From JACDAN01 sp963842235 (GTDB lineage: Bacteria; Actinomycetota; Thermoleophilia; Gaiellales; Gaiellaceae), in contig CAWJFT010000001.1 of assembly GCA_963842235.1 (NCBI GenBank), positions 1,798,001 to 1,862,000 on the forward strand: 64,000 bases of DNA, written 5' to 3'. Positions 41,995-49,829 of this stretch are shown in pieces (position 1 is the first letter of the stretch; each line of letters opens with the position of its first letter). Under the pieces are notes generated by a model. It had not been told where the DNA came from and did not search any database. It saw only the letters and a list, made by a program, of their open reading frames with translations. The position numbers and the translations under genes are program-made.

Positions 41995-43731
41995 GTGGCG
42001 GTTGAAGTCGAGCGTGCGGCGGGAACACGGACGATCGCGAACCTCTGGCGACGCGCCGAGAACCGAACGGGCACGGCGTACAAGGTCGAGAAGGACGGCG
42101 AATGGCGCGACGTCTCCTGGGAGGAGGCCCGTCAGGCCGTCGACGAGCTGGCCAACGGACTGCTCGCGCTCGGCGTCGGCAAGGGCGACGCCTTCGGGAT
42201 CCTCGCGCGGACGACGCTCGAATGGGTGCTCTTCGACTTCGCCCTCGGGTCGATCGGCGCGATCGGGGCGGGCATCTACCCGTCGCTCCCGCCGAAAGAC
42301 TGTGCCTACGTTCTCGACCATTCGGACGCGGTCGGGGTGCTCGTCGAAGACGAGACCCAGCGTGCGAAGATCGAGGCCGAGCGGGAAAACCTCCCGAAGC
42401 TCCGGCAGGTCCTGACGTTCGCCGACCTCGACGATCTCCGGGCGCGAGGCCGCGCCCACGCTGAAGCAAACCCCGATGCGCTCGAAGAGGCGCGCTCCTC
42501 GATCGGCGAGGACGATCTCTTCACGTACATCTACACCTCGGGGACGACCGGGCCGCCGAAAGCCTGCATGATCACGCACCGCAACTACTACGAGATGGTG
42601 GGCGCCGTCGACGACGTGCCGCAGTTCATCGGGCCGGACGACGTGATCCTGCTCTACCTGCCGCTCGCCCACAATTTCGGCCGCTGTCTGCATCTTCTGG
42701 CGGCCTACGTCGGCGCGACGGTCGCCTTCTGCCCGGATCCGATGCGCGTCGCCGAGGTTGCGTCCGTCGTCAAGCCGACGGTGCTTCCGAGCGTCCCGCG
42801 CGTGTTCGAGAAGGTGCACACGGCTGTCCAGGCGAGCTTCGACGAGGCGACGGGGGTGAAGCGGCGCCTGATCGACTGGGCGCTCGGCGTCGGCAAGCGC
42901 GTCAGCGAGCTACAGCAGCGGGGCGATCCGGTGCCCTCCGCGTTGGCCTTCCAGCACCGGATCGCCGACAAGCTCGTCTACTCGAAGGTCAAGGAGAGGC
43001 TCGGCGGGCGATTGCGGCTGCCGATCTCAGGCGGCGCGCCGCTCGCCAAGGAGATCGCCGAGTTCTTCCACGCGATCGACATCCTGATCATCGAGGGGTA
43101 CGGCCAGACGGAGTGCACGACGGCCTCGAACGTGAACATGCCGACGGCGTTCCGCTTCGGCACCGTCGGCCCGTCGATCCCCGGGATCGAGGTCAAGACC
43201 GCAGGGGACGGAGAGATCCTCGTTCGCGGCCCCAACGTCTTCGCGGGCTACTACAAGGACGAGGGGGCGACCCGCGAGGTGGTCGATTCCGAGGGCTGGT
43301 TGCACACCGGCGACGTCGGCCACATCGAGGACGGCTTCCTCACGATCACCGACCGCAAGAAGGACATCATCATCACGGCCGGCGGCAAGAACGTGGCTCC
43401 GCAGAACATCGAGAACGCGCTCAAGACCTCCAAGTACGTGTCACAGGCGCTCGTCATCGGAGACCGCAGGCCGTTCCTGACGGCGCTGATCACGCTCGAC
43501 GAGTCAGAGACGGAGAAGCTCGATGAGGGTGCCGACGTCCGGGCCTTGATCCAGGAGGTCGTCGACGACGTGAACCGGGACAAGGCCTCTTTCGAGCAGG
43601 TCAAGCGCTTCACGATCCTGCCGCGCGACTTCTCGGCCGAGCTGGACGAGGTCACGCCGACGCTGAAGCTCAAGCGCAAGGTCTGCGCCGAGCACTTCGC
43701 CGACGAGATCGACGCGCTCTACGCGCGCTGA
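41995..43731 (+). CDS. fadD: Long-chain acyl-CoA synthetase (AMP-forming)
   Basis: 578 residues, FadD15/ACSL-like. Adenylate-binding motif YIYTSGTTGPPKACMITHRN, LLYLPLAHNFGRC, VLPSVPRVFEKVH, the A5 GYGQTECTTASNVNMPTAFR, the A7/A8 hinge WLHTGDVGHIEDGFLTITDR followed by KKDIIITAGGKNVAPQNIE, and a C-terminal LKLKRKVCAEHF with the catalytic Lys. Activates fatty acids for beta-oxidation or lipid synthesis, consistent with the acyl-CoA genes 10 kb away. GTG start at 41995. The stop TGA shares a base with the next ATG. Confidence 0.94.
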   Translation: MAVEVERAAGTRTIANLWRRAENRTGTAYKVEKDGEWRDVSWEEARQAVDELANGLLALGVGKGDAFGILARTTLEWVLFDFALGSIGAIGAGIYPSLPPKDCAYVLDHSDAVGVLVEDETQRAKIEAERENLPKLRQVLTFADLDDLRARGRAHAEANPDALEEARSSIGEDDLFTYIYTSGTTGPPKACMITHRNYYEMVGAVDDVPQFIGPDDVILLYLPLAHNFGRCLHLLAAYVGATVAFCPDPMRVAEVASVVKPTVLPSVPRVFEKVHTAVQASFDEATGVKRRLIDWALGVGKRVSELQQRGDPVPSALAFQHRIADKLVYSKVKERLGGRLRLPISGGAPLAKEIAEFFHAIDILIIEGYGQTECTTASNVNMPTAFRFGTVGPSIPGIEVKTAGDGEILVRGPNVFAGYYKDEGATREVVDSEGWLHTGDVGHIEDGFLTITDRKKDIIITAGGKNVAPQNIENALKTSKYVSQALVIGDRRPFLTALITLDESETEKLDEGADVRALIQEVVDDVNRDKASFEQVKRFTILPRDFSAELDEVTPTLKLKRKVCAEHFADEIDALYAR

Positions 43732-44453
43732 TGCCCGTCGCCGCGGCAGTCGAGCCGCACCGGATCGTCCGCCGGCTTCCTCGCGACCGGCGCACGTGGA
43801 CTCTCCTGGGCCTAATCGCAGTTCTCTTCGGGAGCCTGTTCGCCTTCGCCCAGGTGACCGAGGACTACCTGACGCGCGATCCGCTCGTCGACTGGGACGT
43901 TCGGTTTGCGTCCTGGCTGCACGCGCATTCCAGCGATTGGCTCGTGTCGGTCTTCAAGGTCGTCACGCTCGCCGGAAACAGCGTCGTCTTGATCGTCGTC
44001 GTCGGAGCGCTGGCCGTCGTCTTCGTTCGGCGCGGACGCATGAACGATGCGGCCGTCCTGGTTGCCGCGCTAGGCGGTGCGGGCGTCATCAACGCCCTGC
44101 TCAAGCTCGTGTTCCAGAGGCCGAGGCCCCAGCTCGCGTTCGTCCACCTCGAGACCTACTCGTTTCCGAGTGGTCACGCCGCAGTCGCAACGGCAACGTT
44201 CACGACGCTGGCCTTTCTGGTCGGGCGTCGCTCTGGGCGGCGTCGAGCCGTAGCGGTCGCCGCGGCGGCGACGGCTGTCATTGTGCTCGTGGGCTTCAGC
44301 CGGCTGTACCTCGGCGTCCACTACCTGTCAGACGTGCTGGCCGGATGGAGCTTCGGGCTCGCCTGGGCGAGCCTGTGCCTCATCGCCTACACGCTCTACG
44401 ACGGGCGCGGAGGAACGTTTAGCGCGAGAACAGGCGGCCGACGGCGCCCATGA
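43731..44453 (+). CDS. PAP2-family membrane phosphatase
   Basis: 240 residues with about six membrane segments. The three PAP2 phosphatase motifs are visible: KLVFQRPRP, YSFPSGHAAVATATF, and SRLYLGVHYLSDVLAGW with the catalytic His and Asp. Acts on phosphatidic acid, undecaprenyl pyrophosphate or similar lipids at the membrane surface; the specific one is unclear. ATG overlaps the fadD stop (TGATG), so the two are coupled. Its last 35 bases overlap csoR in antisense. Confidence 0.9.
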   Translation: MPVAAAVEPHRIVRRLPRDRRTWTLLGLIAVLFGSLFAFAQVTEDYLTRDPLVDWDVRFASWLHAHSSDWLVSVFKVVTLAGNSVVLIVVVGALAVVFVRRGRMNDAAVLVAALGGAGVINALLKLVFQRPRPQLAFVHLETYSFPSGHAAVATATFTTLAFLVGRRSGRRRAVAVAAAATAVIVLVGFSRLYLGVHYLSDVLAGWSFGLAWASLCLIAYTLYDGRGGTFSARTGGRRRP

Positions 44454-44700
44454 GCTCGTCCGCCTGCTCGGGCTCGCTCGAGCCGGCGAGACAGTGGCGG
44501 ACATGGTCGTCGAGTAGCCCCAGCGCGATCTTGTCCAGCGCCGCGCGGGCGGCGTTGATCTGGGTCACGACGTCGATGCAGTAGCGGTCGTCCTGCACCA
44601 TGCCCGCGATTCCGCGGACCTGGCCTTCGACCCGGGCGAGGCGCGTCAAGAGCTCGTCCTTCGACGCCGAGTAGCCGCGACTAGTGGGTATGGTGGGCAT
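44419..44700 (-). CDS. csoR: CsoR/FrmR-family metal-sensing repressor
   Basis: 93 residues of the all-helical DUF156 family. Binding residues Cys41 (RYCIDVVTQI), His66 and Cys70 (DDHVRHCLAG) form the C-H-C set used by Cu(I)-sensing CsoR. LLTRLARVEGQVRGIAGMVQ is the typical DNA-binding first helix. Predicted to repress its operon until copper binds. It overlaps the upstream DUF4396 gene by 20 bases and a CsoR-like operator lies at that gene's start. Confidence 0.92.
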   Translation of the reverse strand: MPTIPTSRGYSASKDELLTRLARVEGQVRGIAGMVQDDRYCIDVVTQINAARAALDKIALGLLDDHVRHCLAGSSEPEQADELMGAVGRLFSR

Positions 44701-45178
44701 GGATGACCGCGTGGCCCTTGCCGCGCGAGATCAGCCAACGGTTGACGGGGAAGGCGGCCATGAACGCGACGACGAGCGAGAACGCGAGGCTGCCCCAGAA
44801 GAGGATGTCTCCGAGCCCTGCCGCCATCGCACCGGGGATGATCAGGATGATCAGGTTGTCGACGATCTCCATCACCGTGATCGACAACGTGTCCGACGCG
44901 AGGGCGAGCGGCACCGCCGCTCCGAACGCAAGGCCGGCTCTGAGCAGCGGCAGCATCGTCAGCGAGTAGCCGAAGAAGAACGCGAGGACGATCGCCAGCA
45001 GGATCGTGGGCAGGTTGCCCCAGCCGAGCGCCGTGCCGATCATCACGCCGAGCACCTCGCCGATCGCACAACCGGTGAGGCAGTGCCAGGTCGCCGCGAA
45101 GGCGACTCGATTCAATGACTGCCCTGGGTGCGTGCCGTGCGCGTGATGAACGTGCCCGGCGTGCGTGTCCTCTGCCAT
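44681..45178 (-). CDS. DUF4396 membrane protein with His-rich ends
   Basis: 165 residues with four or so hydrophobic helices (about 27-47, 55-78, 82-102 and 125-150) and histidine clusters at both ends: THAGHVHHAHGTH at the N terminus and HAVIHAHHTH at the C terminus. TWHCLTGCAIGEVLGVMIG carries a Cys-x3-Cys pair in the first helix. DUF4396 proteins often lie next to copper genes. The csoR partner and the metal-type operator support a metal-handling role. The substrate and direction of transport, if any, are unknown. First gene of the unit. Confidence 0.8.
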   Translation of the reverse strand: MAEDTHAGHVHHAHGTHPGQSLNRVAFAATWHCLTGCAIGEVLGVMIGTALGWGNLPTILLAIVLAFFFGYSLTMLPLLRAGLAFGAAVPLALASDTLSITVMEIVDNLIILIIPGAMAAGLGDILFWGSLAFSLVVAFMAAFPVNRWLISRGKGHAVIHAHHTH

Positions 45179-45193
45179 ACCCCCGGAGGGTAT
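45177..45193 (-). promoter_or_regulatory. CsoR-like operator overlapping the DUF4396 start
   Basis: ATACCCCCGGAGGGTAT is a near palindrome with ATACCC/GGGTAT arms, like known copper-CsoR sites with GC-rich flanks around a TACCC core. It covers the ATG itself (45176-45178). Binding there would block both transcription and initiation. Confidence 0.7.
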
Positions 45194-45218
45194 CAGCAGT
45201 CAGGCGCCGCTACTCGGC

Positions 45219-46323
45219 TCAGATCCTGCGTGCGCCGACGTACGTCGAGGCGTACCAGCCGGTCATGCTGGAGATCTTCACGACGTCGCCCGTATGGGGC
45301 GAGTGGATGAAGCTGCCGCCGCCGACGTAGATCCCGACGTGGCCGAGGCCGTTGAAGAAGACCAGGTCGCCCGGCTGGAGCTGGCTGCGATCGACCGGCG
45401 TGCCGGAGCCGTACTGCGCCGCGGCGTTGTGGGGCAGCGAGACGCCGACCTGCGAGAACACGTACATGACGAACCCGGAGCAGTCGAAGCCCGACGGGCT
45501 CGCTCCGCCGTAGACGTAGGGCGTGCCGAGGTACCCCATCGCGATTCCGACAACGCCTCCGAATCGGGAGGGTGGCGCGGCTGGGAGCGCGCTGGGCTCG
45601 CTCGGCGCGGCGGCCTCGGCCGGCTGCGCGCTGGCGGCGAAGGACGGGATCAAGGGCTGTGGAGCAGCCGCCCGTGCGCGAGCCTGGCGCGCAAGCTCCG
45701 CCTGGCGGCGCCGCTCGGCGGCCTGGATCTGCGCGATCTCGTTCTTGATCGACGACAGCAGGTTTCGCCGCTCGGCGAGCTGGCTCTCGATCGACGCCTT
45801 GTGAGCAGCCCGCTCGGCGACAAGCTCCGCCTGCCGGGCCTTCTCCCGCTTGAGCTGCGCCCGGCGCTCCTTGACCTGCGCCTGGAAGGTCCTGACGTTC
45901 CCCAACACTTGGGTGTCCTGCTGGGACACGCTGGAGACGGCCTCGAGCCCGTCGACGAGCTCCTCCAGGCTGCTGGAGCCGACGAGGACGTCCAGCGTCG
46001 AGTCGGACTCGTCCGCCGTGTAGATGGCGACCACACGGGCCGCGAGGGACTTCTGAGCCCGCTTCAGGTTGTGCTCGGCGATCGTGAGATCGACACGGTT
46101 CTGCGTCAGATCCCCGCGAATCGCATTGAGCTTCTCGTTCGCGAGGTTGTAGGCCTCGATCGCGTGCTCCAGCGAGCCGTCGAGGCTCTGGATCTGCGCC
46201 CATGACGCTCTGAGCCTGGGCCTGTTTGGACGCGACGCTGGCCGGTTCGGCGGTCGCGGCACCGGTCCCGGCCAATGCAGCGGCCAAGACGGCAAGCATG
46301 CTGATTGCGTGCTGTTTCCTCAA
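45219..46323 (-). CDS. Secreted NlpC/P60 peptidoglycan hydrolase (frameshift near N terminus)
   Basis: The C-terminal 110 residues form an NlpC/P60 endopeptidase: GYLGTPYVYGGASPSGFDCS with the catalytic Cys, GDLVFFNGLGHVGIYVGGG with the His, and FIHSPHTGDVVKIS. Before it lies a coiled coil of about 150 residues (EAYNLANEKLNAIRGDLTQN, QVKERRAQLKREKARQAELV). The signal peptide (MLAVLAAALAGTGAATAEPA) is in another frame that joins after SVM at 46199-46201; removing one G from the GGG gives the continuous S-V-M-A-Q-I-Q-S. Likely start TTG 46323. Cuts D-Glu-mDAP-type cross-bridges. Either a sequencing error or a broken gene. Confidence 0.8.
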
Positions 46324-46457
46324 ATATCCCTGGCGGCCCGCGGCGGCCTGGTTGTCTCCAGCGCGCTGGGCTAACGCTGGTCGTGCCTGACAAGTGCGGC
46401 ACCCTAACAACCTCGCCGGACAGCTGCAAATGGCCTCTGTGGTACGTTCCTGCCCTC

Positions 46458-47468
46458 GTGCGCGCGCCTGGGAGGGGGTTGCGGACGCTTGGCCTGGCTG
46501 TTCTGACCGGGACGGTGGCTTTAGCCACCCTGCCGGGCGCCGGCTCGGCCGAGACGGCCGCGGAGCTGCAGCGGAGAGCCGACGCGCTCCGGGCAGAGAA
46601 CGCGAGGCTGGCCGTCGGCTCTCAGTCGGCCGTCGAGAGCCTGGCGGCGATCGAGGTCCGGCTCGCCGAGGCGAAGAGCGAGCTGGCGTCGTTCCGAGCG
46701 AAAGCCGCGGCTGTTCAGGATCGCCGGCAGGAGGCCGCCCAGGAGCTCGGGATCGCGCGCGGCTCGCTCCGCGCGAGTCGCCGGGCCCTCGCCGAGCGGC
46801 TACGCACCCTGTACGAGGAAGGCGAGGCCGACACGCTCGCGGTCATCCTCGGCTCCGGGTCGCTGTCGGCGGCAATCGATGCCGTCGAGACGATCGATCT
46901 CGCGGCCAAGCAGGATGAGAACCTCATGGGGCGTTCTCGCGCGGCGTCGCAGCGCCTCGCCTCGCTGGAACGAGCGTTGGCGAAGCAGCAGCGAGAGCTC
47001 CAGCAGCTTGCGGCGGTCAGAGCAGCAGCTGCGGCTTCGCTCGCCGCTGCCCGTGCCGAGCGGCTGCAGGCGCTCGCAGCCCTGCGGACGGCGCATGGCT
47101 CGAACGTGACGAAGATCGCGCAGCTGCAGGATCAGGCCCGCATGCTGGCCTCCGCTCAGCCGCCGACCACGCCGGAGTTCGTGCCCGGCGTCCCGGTCAG
47201 CGGCACGCGGACGATGACGGTCACGGCCACCGGCTACTCGCTGACCGGAAACACGGCGAGCGGCATGCCGGTCGGCTGGGGCGCAATCGCCGTGGATCCT
47301 TCGGTGATTCCACTCGGCGCCCGGATCGGCGTCCCGGGGTACGGCCTCGGCGTCGCCGCCGACACCGGCGGCGCGATCGTCGGGACGAGAATCGACCTCT
47401 GGTTCCCGACGATCGACCAGGCACGGGCGTGGGGCAGCCGCGTTGTCACGATCACCGTTCATTCCTAG
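46458..47468 (+). CDS. Secreted coiled-coil protein with a C-terminal 3D domain
   Basis: 336 residues from GTG 46458. A signal peptide (LRTLGLAVLTGTVALATLPG, cut near AGSAET) precedes a coiled coil of about 200 residues (AELQRRADALRAENARLAVG). A 3D domain follows (TGYSLTGNTASGMPVGWGAI, AVDPSVIPLGARIGVPGYGL, AADTGGAIVGTRIDLWFP), with the three Asp residues that give the domain its name. 3D domains are related to lytic transglycosylases such as MltA and Rpf-like wall enzymes. Divergent from the NlpC/P60 gene, which has the same coiled-coil design; probably both act on the cell wall. Confidence 0.88.
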   Translation: MRAPGRGLRTLGLAVLTGTVALATLPGAGSAETAAELQRRADALRAENARLAVGSQSAVESLAAIEVRLAEAKSELASFRAKAAAVQDRRQEAAQELGIARGSLRASRRALAERLRTLYEEGEADTLAVILGSGSLSAAIDAVETIDLAAKQDENLMGRSRAASQRLASLERALAKQQRELQQLAAVRAAAAASLAAARAERLQALAALRTAHGSNVTKIAQLQDQARMLASAQPPTTPEFVPGVPVSGTRTMTVTATGYSLTGNTASGMPVGWGAIAVDPSVIPLGARIGVPGYGLGVAADTGGAIVGTRIDLWFPTIDQARAWGSRVVTITVHS

Positions 47469-47492
47469 ACAGCCGGGGGTATCCCTCTGACA

Positions 47493-48185
47493 ATGCGAAC
47501 GGTGAAAACGGAAGCGCCAGATCCTCGCCACTCCGCGAGCCCGGACACGTTGCGGGTCATGCTCGTCGACGACCACGATCTCTTCCGGACGGGCCTGAGA
47601 AACCTGCTCGAGGAACAGGGCCTCGACATCGTCGCGGAGGCCTCTGAAGGGGCCACGGCGCTGAGTCTCGTCCAAGAGCTCGCACCAGACGTCGTCGTCA
47701 TGGACCTGAACATGCCGGGCATGAACGGGATCGAAGCGACGCAGGAGATCGCCCGGCTTGCTCCCTTGACGCGTGTCGTCGTCCTCACGATCTCGGACCA
47801 GGACGCCGACGTCATGGACGCGATCCTCGCCGGCGCCTGCGGCTACCTGCTCAAGGACTCGTCGATCCAGGACCTGATGCAGGGGATTCGTGCGGCCTCC
47901 GTGGGCGAGGCCCTGATCTCACCGCACATCGCCGCGAAGGTCCTGCAGCGGATCAGAGCCTCGGGCGTCGCGAGCGACTCCGCGGTTCCGGCGCCCGAGC
48001 TCTCCAATCGCGAGAACGAGGTCCTGCGGCTGATCGCGAACGGCAAGGACAACGCCGAGATCGCCGGGGAGCTTCACATCAGCCCCAAGACAGTCAAGAA
48101 CCACATCTCGAACATCCTCATGAAGCTCCAGATCGAAAACCGGATCCAGGCGGCCGTTTACGCCGTCCGGCGCGGCTTGGTATAG
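47493..48185 (+). CDS. NarL/FixJ-family response regulator
   Basis: 230 residues. Receiver domain about 20-140 with acidic pair Asp26/Asp27 (MLVDDHDLFRTGLRNL), phosphoacceptor Asp71 (DVVVMDLNMPGMNG), switch Thr/Ser (VVVLTISDQDA) and Lys (CGYLLKDSS). A LuxR helix-turn-helix follows: LSNRENEVLRLIANGKDNAE and ISPKTVKNHISNILMKLQIE. Output is control of transcription after phosphorylation by a histidine kinase that is not in the window. An N-terminal extension of about 18 residues precedes the receiver. ATG 47493 lies 24 bases after the 3D gene. Confidence 0.95.
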   Translation: MRTVKTEAPDPRHSASPDTLRVMLVDDHDLFRTGLRNLLEEQGLDIVAEASEGATALSLVQELAPDVVVMDLNMPGMNGIEATQEIARLAPLTRVVVLTISDQDADVMDAILAGACGYLLKDSSIQDLMQGIRAASVGEALISPHIAAKVLQRIRASGVASDSAVPAPELSNRENEVLRLIANGKDNAEIAGELHISPKTVKNHISNILMKLQIENRIQAAVYAVRRGLV

Positions 48186-48201
48186 GCGGCCGCGGCGAGA
48201 T

Positions 48202-48543
48202 TCAGGCGACTCTTGCCTGGTGCACGCCCGTCCTGAGGACGGCGAGAAGGTCGCGCAACGAGTCCAATTCGCGACGGCGCCGGGTGAGCAGCCGAGCCAA
48301 GGCCGAGAGCTCGAGTGCCTGCTCCACGCCGCTCTCGGCGCCGAGGTGGACGGCGTTCTCGGAGATCCTGCTCTCGAGGCGGCGGCACTCCGCATCCAGG
48401 GCGAGGGCGCACGCGTACCCGTCGGTGAGCGTCTCGTCGATGTGCTCCCGGCCGGGTTGGTCGCCGCGCTCGATCCCGTCGATGAGGCCGTGCAGGCGTT
48501 CGGTTACTGAGGCAAGTTGGCTTCCCACTGTCGTCTCCCGCAT
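48202..48543 (-). CDS. Small helical hypothetical protein
   Basis: 113 residues, strongly helical and charged: LASVTERLHGLIDGIERGDQ, DGYACALALDAECRRLESRI and LARLLTRRRRELDSLRDLLA. Composition and codon pattern match real genes. One Cys. No family recognised. It is convergent with the response regulator, 16 bases apart, and divergent from dacB. Confidence 0.6.
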   Translation of the reverse strand: MRETTVGSQLASVTERLHGLIDGIERGDQPGREHIDETLTDGYACALALDAECRRLESRISENAVHLGAESGVEQALELSALARLLTRRRRELDSLRDLLAVLRTGVHQARVA

Positions 48544-48614
48544 CGATTATCACCGTGTGAACAGCAGTTGCCTATAGGCCGAACGGCCCATTTCCTTAAC
48601 CGACAGGACCTAGA

Positions 48615-49829
48615 ATGACGCGGGTGCGGCGCCTTACCGTCTTGATCCTTGCGCTCGTCGGCGCCGTCTCGGTGGCCGCGACGGCGAACGCCGGCCCCGC
48701 TCCGATCGCGACACGGCTCGCGCGCGCCCTCTCAGTTCCGCACGTGACGGCATCGCGCTCGGCGGCCGTCGCCGTCGACCTCGAGACCGGCGAGGCGGTC
48801 TTCGCGCGGCACCAGACGCTCGCGCTCGTCCCTGCCTCGAACGAGAAGCTCGCAGTCGCCTATGCTGCGCTCTCGCTCCTCGGGCCGACCTACCGGCTCG
48901 AGACCGTCGTCTACGGGGAAGGCGCGCTTGCCGGCGCGGTGTGGAAGGGCCGGCTCGTGCTGAAGGGGTTCGGCGACCCGACGCTCACGCGCCGAGACCT
49001 CCGAGCGCTGGCGCTCCAGGTCAAGGCTGCCGGCATCCGCCGGGTCACCGGCGGGATCGAGGTGGACGAGTCCTACTTCGACTCGCGCAGGACGGGCCCG
49101 GCCTGGAAGCCTTACTACTACCTGAACGAATCGCCGTCGCTCTCTGCTCTGACCGTCGACCGGGGTAGTTTCCGGGGCTGGCTGACCAAGCAGCCCGCGA
49201 TGGCCGCGGGCACGCTGTTTCGGTTTGCGCTCCGCTCGGCGGGGGTCGCCGTTCTGGGCAGGACCTCGAGAGGAGTCGCCGACCCACTAGCCGAGCAACT
49301 CGCGCTGACGGAATCCGAGCCGCTCTCACGCATCGTCCGGTACATGAACACGGAGAGCGACAACTTCACGGCCGAGCTCCTGCTCAAGCAGCTCGGCGCC
49401 GTCGACGGGACCGGCGGCACGAGCGCCGCCGGGGCCGCATCCGTGCGCCGTGTGCTTCAAGAAGCGGCCGTGCCGATGGCGGGAGTCCGGATCGTCGACG
49501 GATCCGGCCTCTCCCCGCGCAACCGCCTGACGGCAGGGGCCTTGATCGGGATCCTCGTTGCCGCATGGCACGACCCGCTGATTCATCCCGCGTTCGTGCA
49601 GTCCCTGGCCGTGGCCGGCGTCAACGGCACGCTGCGGCACCGAATGCGGGCGCCTCCGGCCCGCGGCGCCGTCCATGCGAAGACCGGGACGACCCTGGAA
49701 TCGTCGGCGCTCTCCGGCTACGTGCGGACGAAGTACGCGTTCGCGGTGCTCCAGAACGGCCGGCCGGTGTCGCAGTTCTGGGCCCGGCGTGCCCAGGATC
49801 AGTTCGCCCGCGTCCTAGCCGCTCAGTAG
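48615..49829 (+). CDS. dacB: D-alanyl-D-alanine carboxypeptidase/endopeptidase (PBP4-type)
   Basis: 404 residues. Signal peptide (VLILALVGAVSVAATANAGP). Penicillin-binding-protein motifs: S75-x-x-K78 in PASNEKLAVAY, Ser-Asp-Asn in NTESDNFTAELLLK, and KTG in VHAKTGTTLESSALSG. Acts in the cell wall on stem peptides; family S13. In mycobacteria dacB is next to tilS; here it is far from it. The final 15 bases overlap ligA in antisense. Confidence 0.94.
   Translation: MTRVRRLTVLILALVGAVSVAATANAGPAPIATRLARALSVPHVTASRSAAVAVDLETGEAVFARHQTLALVPASNEKLAVAYAALSLLGPTYRLETVVYGEGALAGAVWKGRLVLKGFGDPTLTRRDLRALALQVKAAGIRRVTGGIEVDESYFDSRRTGPAWKPYYYLNESPSLSALTVDRGSFRGWLTKQPAMAAGTLFRFALRSAGVAVLGRTSRGVADPLAEQLALTESEPLSRIVRYMNTESDNFTAELLLKQLGAVDGTGGTSAAGAASVRRVLQEAAVPMAGVRIVDGSGLSPRNRLTAGALIGILVAAWHDPLIHPAFVQSLAVAGVNGTLRHRMRAPPARGAVHAKTGTTLESSALSGYVRTKYAFAVLQNGRPVSQFWARRAQDQFARVLAAQ

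Noticed and set aside
41069..43731. A complete NHEJ operon
   Set aside because: Ku is certain but the next genes are fadD and PAP2; no LigD polymerase, nuclease or ligase domain lies near.
46190..46210. Programmed frameshifting in the NlpC/P60 gene
   Set aside because: No slippery heptamer or downstream pseudoknot stands out and the join is a simple extra G; an error or mutation is simpler.
46324..46457. Possible c-di-AMP riboswitch before the cell-wall genes
   Set aside because: Such switches often precede NlpC/P60 and Rpf-type genes in actinobacteria, but this gap is only 134 bases and lacks the conserved core; no pairing of the expected kind was found.
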